15,173 nt of DNA. Origin: JAAUQA01 sp036351435. Lineage in GTDB: Bacteria; Pseudomonadota; Gammaproteobacteria; Competibacterales; Competibacteraceae. The stretch covers positions 1 to 15,173 of the forward strand of contig JAZBPA010000322.1 of assembly GCA_036351435.1 (NCBI GenBank). Reading direction: 5' to 3'. The position numbers and the translations under genes are program-made. Positions 1-7,185 of the stretch are shown here, piece after piece. Below the pieces are notes generated by a model that did not search any database, was not told where the DNA came from, and worked only from the letters and a program-made list of their open reading frames with translations. Position 1 is the first letter of the stretch. Each line of letters opens with the position of its first letter.

Positions 1-477
1 ACCCTGGCCTATGCTGATGCCTTGGATCTGCTATTTATCCCCGGCTGGTCAGTACAACTGGTCGATATGGTTGTTCACGAAGTAGAACGCAATGAAACTC
101 CGACCAGTCAAAAGATCGTAGCCTGGATCAAGCAACACGCTGTTCCGGTACTGAGCTCCAAGATTTATCAACGATACAGTAAGGCTTTGGCGGCTGGACA
201 AATGCCCCGCAAAGCCAATCTTGGTGAATTGGCAATACAAGAGGTAATGCACGAGTTTGTGTTGCGCGACCCGCCACAAATCGGTGTGTTTTTATTCGAG
301 GACCATAAAATTGCTCGTGTCAGTTTTGTCTTACCGGAACATTGCCGTAAGGTAAGCACACGGGCCTTTTTGCTGTTTTTGCAACACCAGGGCTGGATTG
401 AGTCTGCGACTGAAATTGAAAGCAGAGCGATTCGAGCGGGAAGGACATTTTCGCAATTACATTTCCCCCCTGATTAA
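1..477 (+). CDS. PIN-domain-like protein, 5' end outside window
   Basis: The reading frame is open from the first base of the window, so the true start lies to the left; a TTG at 22 is inside the frame and is unlikely to be the start. About 158 residues are visible. The layout resembles a PIN-domain nuclease. An acidic/hydrophobic segment runs into VVHEVER, where a PIN acidic residue (E) would fall. It is followed by LGELAIQEV, matching the mid-domain acidic helix, then FLFEDHKIAR, where the strand-turn D of PIN proteins normally sits, and a C-terminal TRAFLLFLQHQGWIES helix. In PIN proteins these acidic residues bind Mg2+/Mn2+ for RNA cleavage. The first catalytic D would be in the few residues missing at the left. 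No antitoxin partner is visible in the window, but one could lie just upstream. The family call is from motif layout only and is moderately uncertain. Confidence 0.5.
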   Translation, partial: TLAYADALDLLFIPGWSVQLVDMVVHEVERNETPTSQKIVAWIKQHAVPVLSSKIYQRYSKALAAGQMPRKANLGELAIQEVMHEFVLRDPPQIGVFLFEDHKIARVSFVLPEHCRKVSTRAFLLFLQHQGWIESATEIESRAIRAGRTFSQLHFPPD

Positions 478-543
478 TACCCGCCCAGTTTTGCGAACGT
501 AAGCAGCAAAAGCATAAAACACCCATTTCATCAGGATTGAACG

Positions 544-565
544 GATTATGCCACGTGGCATAATC
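544..565. promoter_or_regulatory. Candidate parS centromere site 1 (22-bp perfect palindrome)
   Basis: A perfect 22-bp inverted repeat centred between 554 and 555, with core TTATGCCACGTGGCATAA. The 18-mer ATTATGCCACGTGGCATA (545-562) recurs exactly at 12089-12106, directly after parB. Known chromosomal parS sites also have a CACGTG centre (TGTTTCACGTGAAACA). The link to the ParB in this window is inferred from shared sequence and position. The site also lies in the region upstream of the phosphatidyltransferase gene, so ParB or another regulator could act there on transcription. Confidence 0.6.
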
Positions 566-669
566 TCGCTTTCATACAACTGAGAGACCGATCCATAGCA
601 ACACAATTCACCAAAAACCTGGCGTTCAATAGCCTGATTACCTTCGCTGGTCTTGCAGTAACATCCGGG

Positions 670-1323
670 ATGGTCAGTCAGTGGTTGAATCTTCCCATCC
701 TTTTTATCCTTACCCCGCTCAGTGCGTTCAGCATTATCGTCTCGTTGTTGGCTTTTTCATTGCTGCGCTACGATCCACCGACTCGCTTCGGTCCTGCTAA
801 TCGCGTCACGCTGATACGCGCATCGCTGGTGGCATTGCTCGTTGGCTTTGTTGTGGATGTTCCATTCAGCGCTAAGGGAATCTGGCTGACGGTTCTGATT
901 GCAGTTAGCGTAGTGCTGCTGGACGGCGTGGACGGTTGGTTAGCTCGACGCAGTAATACAGTCAGTGATTTCGGTGCGCGGTTCGATATGGAAACTGATG
1001 CGCTACTGATTGCTGTATTGGCGCTGCTGGTCTGGCGTCTTGATAAAACCGGAGTTTGGATACTGTTAGCCGGTACACTGCGTTATCTATTCGTTGCGGC
1101 GGGTTATTTCCTGCCTTGGCTATCCGGCAATCTGCCCTACAGTCGACGACGGCAGTCGGTTTGCGTGCTGCAAACGCTCGCCCTAATCGGTTGTCTAGTT
1201 CCATTAATCAGCGCTCAGTGGGCAACCGCAATTGCTCTCACCAGCGTGATTTTGCTGACAGGTTCGTTTGCAATCGATACGCTATGGTTGGCACGCCATT
1301 CTCACTCCGTTAAAGAGGACTAA
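670..1323 (+). CDS. CDP-alcohol phosphatidyltransferase family membrane enzyme
   Basis: A 217-residue polytopic membrane protein. It carries the complete CDP-alcohol phosphotransferase signature D-x2-D-G-x2-A-R-x8-G-x3-D-x3-D: D85, D88, G89, A92-R93, G102, D106 and D110. The upstream NRVTLIR (44-50) is also typical. In this family the four aspartates bind two metal ions, and the enzyme moves a phosphatidyl group from a CDP-linked donor to an alcohol such as glycerol-phosphate, serine or inositol. The acceptor cannot be read from the sequence. It is the first gene of a tight cassette: the next gene starts 4 nt after the stop. The chosen ATG at 670 has little Shine-Dalgarno sequence (TCCGGG). 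The frame stays open back to 541 and encodes a plausible extra membrane helix (about 619-669), so the true N-terminus may be longer with a non-ATG start. Confidence 0.85.
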   Translation: MVSQWLNLPILFILTPLSAFSIIVSLLAFSLLRYDPPTRFGPANRVTLIRASLVALLVGFVVDVPFSAKGIWLTVLIAVSVVLLDGVDGWLARRSNTVSDFGARFDMETDALLIAVLALLVWRLDKTGVWILLAGTLRYLFVAAGYFLPWLSGNLPYSRRRQSVCVLQTLALIGCLVPLISAQWATAIALTSVILLTGSFAIDTLWLARHSHSVKED

Positions 1324-1327
1324 CCCT

Positions 1328-1954
1328 ATGACAGCCCTTTCTATGACCCGCCGATTCATCCCGTCAGGACTTGTATGCGTGATGTTGCTGGCCTTTGCGC
1401 CTTTTGCATTCGCTGAACCCGAAGAATATGTCATCGATCCCGCTCACTTTAGCGTTGGTTTTCTGGTCGATCATATCGGTTACGCTAAAACCTTGGGCCT
1501 ATTTCGCAAAGCCGAAGGTTCATACACATTCGATGAGGATACCGGCACACTCTCCGATGTGAAGGTGACTATCGCCACCGACAGCGTCTTCACCAATGAC
1601 AAAAAACGTGATGAACATCTGCGTAGTGCCGATTTTTTAAACAGCTCGGAATTTCCCGAAATGACCTTTACCGCAGATAGTGCCCAACGTAAGGGTGAAC
1701 GCGACTTCGTCATTGAGGGCCAGTTGACCCTGCTCGGTAAATCTCTACCGTTGACCCTGACAGCCACCTGGAATAAGAGCGATACCTATCCGTTTAATCC
1801 AGGCGGATTATTTGGCGGTAATCCTTATGCGATGGGGGTGTCAGCACGTGGCAGCTTCAAACGCAGCGCTTATGACATGAACTATGCCGTGGATAACGGC
1901 TGGGTTGGAGACGAGGTCGAGTTGATCCTAGAATTCGAGGCCTTCCGGCAATAA
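1328..1954 (+). CDS. yceI: YceI-family secreted lipid-binding protein
   Basis: A 208-residue precursor. The start ATG at 1328 is preceded by AAAGAGGA, which overlaps the end of the upstream gene. A longer in-frame reading from 1268 would lie inside that gene and is rejected. Residues 10-29 form a signal peptide ending AFAPFAFA, with likely cleavage before EPEEYV, so the product is periplasmic. The mature part matches the YceI lipocalin-like fold: YVIDPAHFSVGFLVDHIGYAKTLGLF at the start, the TIATDSVFTNDKKRDEHLRSADFLN segment, FPEMTFTADS, and GQLTLLGKSLPLTL. YceI proteins bind polyisoprenoid or fatty amide ligands in a hydrophobic barrel and are often linked to isoprenoid quinones or lipid stress. 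Its position between a phosphatidyltransferase and a phosphoglycerol-transferase-like enzyme suggests that it may carry a lipid intermediate across the periplasm, which is an inference. Confidence 0.9.
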   Translation: MTALSMTRRFIPSGLVCVMLLAFAPFAFAEPEEYVIDPAHFSVGFLVDHIGYAKTLGLFRKAEGSYTFDEDTGTLSDVKVTIATDSVFTNDKKRDEHLRSADFLNSSEFPEMTFTADSAQRKGERDFVIEGQLTLLGKSLPLTLTATWNKSDTYPFNPGGLFGGNPYAMGVSARGSFKRSAYDMNYAVDNGWVGDEVELILEFEAFRQ

Positions 1955-1977
1955 GCAGATTCAGACAAGCCAGCGGT

Positions 1978-3633
1978 ATGCCTCCGACACGTTCACTACG
2001 ACTAGGGTTCGGTCTGCCGCTGGCGTTATTTCTACTCAACTTTTTACTCACCTTCCACAACGTCTGGCCGACCCCGTGGATACGCTACCCCAATGAATTA
2101 TCCATCGAACTGGCCGTTTTAATCCTACTGCTTGCCGGGTATGCCGAACTGGTTCGCGTACCCGGCAAAACAGCGCTATTCGGCTTGACTCTGCTATTGC
2201 TAATTCTGGTGCTGGGCCGCTATGCCGATGTCACTTCTCCGGCGCTGTATGGCCGACCAATTAATCTTTACTGGGATATGCGGCATTTGCCTAATGTCGT
2301 GGCCATGTTGACCACCGTAGCTTCCCCCTGGCTGGTACTGGCCATTATCACTGCATCCGTGCTGCTGCTGGGCGGGTTATTCGGCCTATTGCGCGGTTGC
2401 TTGAGCGTTCTGTGGACTGGGCTGGAACAGACCGTTACTCGCCGACTGCTTGCTGCAGCTTCAGCAGGAGTCGTGGCGCTATTTATGGTGGGTCATGCCA
2501 GTCATAAACTGCACACGGAGTATTGGTTTTCGCTGCCGGTTAGTCCGGTTTATGCTGGTCAGATCAGTTTTGCTTTCGAGGCAGCACTTGGTTCTGGTCG
2601 ACATCTGCCGCCATCACCGCCACTGGATTCCGACTTAGGACGGTTGCAAGGTGAAGACGTGCTTATTATTTTCATCGAATCCTACGGTGCTACGGTATTC
2701 AACAACCCCATTTTCGCCGAGCGGTTGACTCCTTCCTATGAGCAACTAGGCTCGGCAATCGAGGAAACCGGCCGGGGTGTAGCTTCCGCTTTCGTGACTT
2801 CACCCACATTTGGTGGCTCTTCCTGGCTTGCTCATGCCAGCTTATTGTCCGGTATCGAACTGCATAACGAAGGTCACTACCAGTTATTGCTGGCCTCTGA
2901 ACGCGAGACCCTGGTTAGTTTGTTCAAGCGGCAAGGTTACCGAACTATCGGGTTAATGCCGGGGCTGCAAAAAGCTTGGCCGGAAGGGGCTTTCTACGGC
3001 TTTGATCAAATTTACAACGAAGCGAGTTTAGATTATCAGGGACCGGCTTTTGGTTGGTGGCATATCCCGGATCAATACAGTCTGGCCAAGCTGCATGAAC
3101 TGGAATTGAAAAACCAGGATCGAGCCCCGGTATTGGCGTTGTTTCCCACAACGGCGAGTCACATTCCCTTTCTACCTGTCCCGGCTTATCAACCCGATTG
3201 GGCGCAGGTGTTAACAAGCGAACCTTTTCCGCCGGAAGCCCTGCAAGACTCACTCGCCAAACGACCGGAATGGTTCAAACTGGGGGATGCTTATGTCGCA
3301 GCAATTAATTACGAATTGACTTGGTTGACCGGCTATTTGCATGACTGGGCACCCAGAGATGCGCTGTTCGTGGTGCTGGGCGATCATCAGCCCTCGGCGA
3401 ATGTCAGCGGCGATAGGGCTTCTTGGGATGTGCCGGTACATGTAATCAGCCACAATACGGCTGTTCTAAACGCGCTAGTGGAAGCGGGTTTTACGCCTGG
3501 ACTGACTCCGCAGCGTGCGCCACTAGGAAAGACAAATCAGTTGAGGGCGATTTTGCTCGACTCCTGGAAGTCATCAGCTAATAACACCGCTCTGACAGCG
3601 GATAATATCACTCCTCCTGAACAAGACTTTTAG
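1978..3633 (+). CDS. Membrane-anchored LTA synthase/phosphoglycerol transferase-like (sulfatase superfamily) protein
   Basis: A 551-residue protein. The N-terminal half has about four to five hydrophobic helices (roughly 9-27, 42-60, 65-80, 112-137, 156-172). An extracytoplasmic alkaline-phosphatase/sulfatase-type domain follows. Visible motifs are VLIIFIESYG (228-237, metal-binding E), SPTFGGSSWLAHASLLSG (275-292, carrying the candidate Ser/Thr nucleophile), TASHIPF (392-398) and VVLGDHQP (465-472, metal-binding D-H). LtaS, OpgB/MdoB and EptA relatives share this plan and move phosphoglycerol or phosphoethanolamine from a phospholipid to an acceptor. The specific donor and acceptor here are unknown. 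It starts 23 nt after yceI and is likely co-transcribed with it and the phosphatidyltransferase. The ATG at 1978 has a poor ribosome site, so translational coupling is possible. Its last 26 bp overlap the 3' end of the opposing NYN gene. Confidence 0.8.
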   Translation: MPPTRSLRLGFGLPLALFLLNFLLTFHNVWPTPWIRYPNELSIELAVLILLLAGYAELVRVPGKTALFGLTLLLLILVLGRYADVTSPALYGRPINLYWDMRHLPNVVAMLTTVASPWLVLAIITASVLLLGGLFGLLRGCLSVLWTGLEQTVTRRLLAAASAGVVALFMVGHASHKLHTEYWFSLPVSPVYAGQISFAFEAALGSGRHLPPSPPLDSDLGRLQGEDVLIIFIESYGATVFNNPIFAERLTPSYEQLGSAIEETGRGVASAFVTSPTFGGSSWLAHASLLSGIELHNEGHYQLLLASERETLVSLFKRQGYRTIGLMPGLQKAWPEGAFYGFDQIYNEASLDYQGPAFGWWHIPDQYSLAKLHELELKNQDRAPVLALFPTTASHIPFLPVPAYQPDWAQVLTSEPFPPEALQDSLAKRPEWFKLGDAYVAAINYELTWLTGYLHDWAPRDALFVVLGDHQPSANVSGDRASWDVPVHVISHNTAVLNALVEAGFTPGLTPQRAPLGKTNQLRAILLDSWKSSANNTALTADNITPPEQDF

Positions 3634-4426
3634 CGATATAACCGCCTGATTTTTCGTCGTGCCCCAATTCCAGCAATTTGCGAACCTGAGCTTCTTCCAA
3701 TAATTTCCCGAAGGTGCGAAAACCATGGTAGCTCTCGCTAAAACCGGGTTTACGGCGCTTTACCGCCTGCTTGACCATCGACCACCAGAGTTTTTCGTCT
3801 TCGCCCCGCTCTTCGAATAAATCTTCAACGGTTTCAATAACCAGATCCAAAGCTTCTCGTTTTTTCTTTTCTTCTTCGGTTTCGGTGGCGACCTTTCGTA
3901 CCGCTTTTGCAGCTTCGACCTTGCGCTTGGTTTTGCGTTGCTGCTCGGTTTCCCGTACTAAGTCATCGTAATAGATGAACTCGTCACAGTTGGACATCAG
4001 CAAATCAGAAGTGGATTTTTTAACCCCGACGCCGATCACTACCTTATTGTTTTCCCGCAGCTTGCTGACCAGCGCTGAGAAATCTGAATCACCGCTGATA
4101 ATGACGAAGGTATCGACATGGGCTTTGGTGTAACAGAGATCCAGAGCATCTACGACCATCCGAATATCGGCCGAGTTTTTACCGGACTGGCGCACATGAG
4201 GAATCTCGATCAGTTCGAACGCCGCTTCATGCATGGCTGCCTTGAATTCCTTGTAGCGCTGCCAGTCGCAATAGGCTTTCTTAACCACGATGTTGCCCTT
4301 GAGCAGCAGCCGACCCAACACTTTTTGAATATCGAAAGCCTCATATTTAGCATCCCGCACCCCCAGCGCGATGTTCTCAAAATCGCAAAACAGCGCCATA
4401 TTCTGCGTCCTGGTTTTATCGCTCAT
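3608..4426 (-). CDS. NYN-domain (LabA/DUF88-type) putative RNase with C-terminal OST-HTH-like domain
   Basis: A 272-residue protein. The ATG at 4426 is chosen because AGGAG sits just upstream of it on the minus strand (4430-4434). An alternative ATG at 4444 has no ribosome site. The N-terminal NYN domain (about 10-160) shows the PIN-like acidic residues: FCDFEN (D15), NSADIRMVVDALD (D87, D93) and ISGDSDFSALV (D113, D115), followed by the GVGVKKSTSDLL and CDEFIYYDDL strands. A lysine/glutamate-rich linker (160-190) leads to a C-terminal segment (about 192-272) resembling an OST-HTH/LOTUS RNA-binding domain (WWSMVKQAVKRRKPGFSESYHGFRTFGKLLEEA). NYN proteins are metal-dependent RNases or RNA-binding factors; the target is unknown. 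It lies 62 bp downstream of a small unknown gene and downstream of rep on the same strand. Confidence 0.85.
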   Translation of the reverse strand: MSDKTRTQNMALFCDFENIALGVRDAKYEAFDIQKVLGRLLLKGNIVVKKAYCDWQRYKEFKAAMHEAAFELIEIPHVRQSGKNSADIRMVVDALDLCYTKAHVDTFVIISGDSDFSALVSKLRENNKVVIGVGVKKSTSDLLMSNCDEFIYYDDLVRETEQQRKTKRKVEAAKAVRKVATETEEEKKKREALDLVIETVEDLFEERGEDEKLWWSMVKQAVKRRKPGFSESYHGFRTFGKLLEEAQVRKLLELGHDEKSGGYIAKSLVQEE

Positions 4427-4488
4427 AGTCTCCTGAACAATCATGCTAGGAATAAATCGGTAAAGGTAGTTAAAGTCATGTCTGAGAG

Positions 4489-4899
4489 CTAAGAACCGGT
4501 TGACCTGTTATTCAGCTCATTCAGCAACCCTTGCATTTCGTAATTCCAAACGCCTAACTGGCCAAGATTAGCGATAAAGTCAATAACCGTATTCCAATGT
4601 GATTTTCCTTTATGGTGCAGCGTACTTGCCCACAGTTCCGCAGTGACCGCTTCTCTAAGATAGATATAGGTCATACAGACTCGCTCATTGTCAGCGTGCA
4701 GGTTAAACGAGGCTACACCTTGACGAGTCCGCCATTCCAGAGCCAAGCTCCAGTCGGGAGTACCCCGATAATGTTCATCCGCTGCCACCTTAGGCATGAA
4801 AGCTTCTGGTTCTGACCGATTATGCTCCTGCACTAGGCCATCGATTTTTTGGATCAACAGGTAGAGCGCTTCCGGCGGAACAGGTAAACGTACTATCAC
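4489..4899 (-). CDS. Hypothetical protein, 136 aa
   Basis: No family recognised. The start is GTG at 4899, with GGAG nine bases upstream on the minus strand; there is no better ATG. The protein is soluble, mixed alpha/beta in appearance and rich in tryptophan and aromatic residues (PDWSLALEWRTRQGVASFNLHADNERVCMTYIYLREAVTAELW), with no signal peptide or membrane segment. The tail NLGQLGVWNYEMQGLLNELNNRS looks helical. It lies between rep (104 bp upstream) and the NYN gene (62 bp downstream) on the same strand, so it is probably in one transcription unit with them. That position suggests a plasmid-borne accessory role, but nothing in the sequence gives a function. Confidence 0.7.
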   Translation of the reverse strand: MIVRLPVPPEALYLLIQKIDGLVQEHNRSEPEAFMPKVAADEHYRGTPDWSLALEWRTRQGVASFNLHADNERVCMTYIYLREAVTAELWASTLHHKGKSHWNTVIDFIANLGQLGVWNYEMQGLLNELNNRSTGS

Positions 4900-5003
4900 G
4901 GTGGGACTCTCCGAGGTTAATATGATGTCAAATCAATAGATTGCAAAATATGTGTTTTACTTAGGATAAGAAAATGTGTCTAACGGTAACAGGAATTGAT
5001 CTC

Positions 5004-6380
5004 TTAACCCAGAGCGCTGCTCGCATTCGCTACAGACATTCCTGCTTCTTGGTGAAGGGTGTTTAGATCATAACCCTGCTCGCTGACAAAATGAATGAAC
5101 TCACCTTCGTCAGGATCAGTCAGCAACTCGTCACTGGCAAATGCCCGGAATAGGCTTTGAATTACAGGATGATCAAAGCCTTGTTTGAACCAACGCCGAA
5201 ACAACGGATTCGCTTGATTAGCCTCTTGAAAACGAGTCCTTAATACCTCATGTTCCTGCGGCGAAGTCTGTTCAAGAGCCGCTTGTAGTCGAGCTCTACG
5301 AAAATCGCGTTGCAGGTGCTTCAGCGCTTCGCTGGCTTTTTCCCGCTTCAGCGTTTGCTCACGAGCAGATACCGTTCCCTGGTGCTGGGCTTGTTCGATC
5401 CGGCTTAATCGTGGCCGATAATCCGCCTGCAATGCAGAACGGGTGTAAGCGGGTAGGGTTTGCACTTTGCCAGCCAAATAGTCTCTTTCGACGATGTCGA
5501 GATTTTCCATGACATAGGCATCGCCATACTTTTTCAAGGCTGCTTGCGATTGTTTTTCAGTAAAGCCAAATTTCTGCAATCGTTCCAATGGGGATTTTAC
5601 CCCATCTGATTTCGCTAACTCTTGATTTAATTCGAGCAATGCTTCCGAATCACCTTCCGACAACAATTGATTACGAATCGATAGCGGGATGGATAATTGA
5701 GGGTTGGTTTTGATATGGAATCGCAATGCGACGATTCGTCGTTTTTGTCGTTTGTATTCGGCCTCAATCAGAATATCCGAATGCTGATTAATCTGGTTGA
5801 GACTAGGTTTAATTATCCATTTATTCAAATCTTTAAATTTTTCGTATTCATCTACACTCAAACCCAACAGGGTTTTAAAGGTATCTATACTCCACCAACC
5901 GGTGGAACCGGTACCTCGGTAACGAATGCAGTTTTCATATAATTTTAGCGCATAACCACTAGAAAATGTACGCTGAATCAAGATGTTGATACGCGCATAA
6001 ACTTCCGGGTTATATAACTTTTTTCTGAGCTCAGGACTGTACGCATAGCGACACACACCACGCTCAATTACAGCCTGGGCGAGCATTGTGCTAACCCCCC
6101 ACTGACCGTTTTTCCCACTCTGATCCAGAATGTTCCACTGGATCGTGGTTTCGGCCAACGCAGTAAGGGCTTTTTTAAGCGCATCGTAGTCGTTGCTGTC
6201 GAAGCCGGCGAGCCGGGCCAGCGAGTTGATCTTGATGGTATGGACTTCTCGACATAGCAGATCATCATAGGCGTACAGCAGCAGGATGTTGGCTATTTTG
6301 TGTTGTAACAACGAGAGCTTGTTATTGATATGGATAGCTGCAACGTGTTTTTTGACTTCCGCATTTTCCATGTCGCTCAT
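5004..6380 (-). CDS. Rep_3-family plasmid replication initiator
   Basis: The initiator binds iterons and opens the origin. From the ATG at 6380 it has 458 residues. The tandem winged-helix core covers about residues 10-225. WH1 includes HINNKLSLLQHKIANILL and SLARLAGFDSNDYDALKKAL. WH2 includes ALKLYENCIRYRG (144-156), TGWWSIDTFKTLLGL and RRIVALRFHIK (215-224). This is the layout of RepE, Pi and RepB initiators. A C-terminal extension (about 235-458), with a GFTEKQSQAALKKYG helix pair and a charged coiled segment, is common in gammaproteobacterial Rep_3 proteins. An ATG at 6422 would add 14 residues. It lacks a ribosome site and lies inside the apparent -10 box, so 6380 (or 6371) is preferred, although the site there is weak too. 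Rep is read away from the iterons and is probably self-repressed through the adjacent inverted half-iterons. Confidence 0.9.
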   Translation of the reverse strand: MSDMENAEVKKHVAAIHINNKLSLLQHKIANILLLYAYDDLLCREVHTIKINSLARLAGFDSNDYDALKKALTALAETTIQWNILDQSGKNGQWGVSTMLAQAVIERGVCRYAYSPELRKKLYNPEVYARINILIQRTFSSGYALKLYENCIRYRGTGSTGWWSIDTFKTLLGLSVDEYEKFKDLNKWIIKPSLNQINQHSDILIEAEYKRQKRRIVALRFHIKTNPQLSIPLSIRNQLLSEGDSEALLELNQELAKSDGVKSPLERLQKFGFTEKQSQAALKKYGDAYVMENLDIVERDYLAGKVQTLPAYTRSALQADYRPRLSRIEQAQHQGTVSAREQTLKREKASEALKHLQRDFRRARLQAALEQTSPQEHEVLRTRFQEANQANPLFRRWFKQGFDHPVIQSLFRAFASDELLTDPDEGEFIHFVSEQGYDLNTLHQEAGMSVANASSALG

Positions 6381-6417
6381 AAGTAAGACACTCGGCAATT
6401 GTTCACGATCATCCGTG

Positions 6418-6445
6418 AGCATAGCTCAGAGGTGGAATGTGTCAA
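6418..6445 (-). promoter_or_regulatory. Putative rep promoter (TTGACA-16-TATGCT)
   Basis: On the minus strand a perfect -35 TTGACA (6445-6440) is followed after 16 bp by TATGCT (6423-6418), a 4/6 match to the -10 consensus. Transcription would start near 6411, inside the longer possible rep frame, which supports a rep start at 6380 or 6371. The promoter is read from sequence only. Confidence 0.5.
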
Positions 6446-6462
6446 TAAAAAAATTTCCACCT
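6430..6462. promoter_or_regulatory. Inverted half-iteron operator upstream of rep
   Basis: AGGTGGAA (6430-6437) and TTCCACCT (6455-6462) are perfect 8-bp inverted arms separated by 17 bp. They share TCCACCT with every clear iteron core except the ATA-ending copies. The arms flank the rep -35 box, and one lies between the -35 and -10 boxes. In RepE/Pi-type plasmids, Rep dimers repress their own gene through inverted partial iterons of this kind. The same role here is an inference. Confidence 0.65.
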
Positions 6463-6503
6463 TCGATTTCACGCGCTTTTTATTTTCGTTAGAGGGTAAA
6501 ATT

Positions 6504-6894
6504 ATCCCGTAAACCTCCACCTTTGCTCATATTCCCATCATCCCGTAAACCTCCACCTTTGCCGTTGAATTACTGGATATCCCGTAAACCTCCACCTTTT
6601 GGATTAATTCAAAATCTCCCGTAAACCTCCACCTTTGCCGTTGAATTACTGGATATCCCGTAAGTCTCCACCTTTGCTCATATTCCCATCATCCCGTAAA
6701 CCTCCACCTTTTATTTCGTACAAAAATATCCAATAAACGTCCATTTTGGGATATCTTGCGTCATCCTGTAAGTCTCCACCTAAGCACTTTTTTATCCTGT
6801 AAGTCTCCACCATACCATCCTGTAAGTCTCCACCATACCATCCTGTAAATCTCCACCTAAGTCCGTTTTTTATCCTGTAAGTCTCCACCTAAAA
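6504..6894. repeat. Iteron array of the replication origin (oriV)
   Basis: Eleven clear direct repeats plus one degenerate copy, all in one orientation. The rep-proximal group is CCCGTAAACCTCCACCTTT at 6506, 6542, 6581, 6618 and 6693, with a hybrid (GT for AC) at 6657. A degenerate copy lies at about 6729. The distal group is CCTGTAAGTCTCCACC followed by TAA or ATA at 6765, 6796, 6819 and 6874, with one A-variant at 6842. Proximal copies are 36-39 bp apart (about 3.5 helical turns), and distal copies 23-35 bp. Iterons are the Rep binding sites that set initiation and copy number. Six-frame translation produces a repetitive false reading frame here (6646-6888, minus), which is not a gene. Confidence 0.95.
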
Positions 6895-7180
6895 CGCCAT
6901 AAGTAAATGTTTTAATTGAATTTTATTAACCCTAAATTATTTTAAATATGTTTTCTTTAAATAAAGAACAACAACAATCCCACAGAAGTGAGTAAAAAGT
7001 TGTCATTTTGGATACAAACTATTTAAACATGTTGTTGTTTTTCATAGAAAATGAAAACGGAAACAATTATTTTTTGTAAAAAACAGCCGCTGATGCAGCT
7101 AACGTTCAGAATTTGCCGACTAAATCAACAGACGTTTAACGATTAAGTCACCGCCATCCTTAAATACTGTGAGGATTGTT
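6895..7180. other. AT-rich origin-flanking region, no gene
   Basis: This stretch is strongly AT-rich, especially 6900-7080 (runs such as TTTTAATTGAATTTTATTAA), and contains no credible reading frame. It borders the distal iterons and is the natural candidate for the DNA-unwinding element. A 10-bp inverted repeat, AACAACAACA (6967-6976) and TGTTGTTGTT (7030-7039), spans part of it. No exact DnaA box (TTATNCACA) was found by eye, so host DnaA dependence is undecided. Confidence 0.6.
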
Positions 7181-7185
7181 GATTA

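Noticed and set aside
1268..1327. Longer N-terminus for the YceI protein
   Set aside because: It lies wholly in the end of the upstream gene; the ATG at 1328 has a good ribosome site and gives a clean signal peptide.
1842..1858. Third CACGTG-centred site inside yceI
   Set aside because: Only CACGTGGCA of the 18-mer matches; the left arm differs, and the bases are explained by coding.
6646..6888. Repetitive minus-strand reading frame (80 codons)
   Set aside because: It is produced by the iterons being read as protein (repeated GGDLQD-type units) and has no gene-like features.
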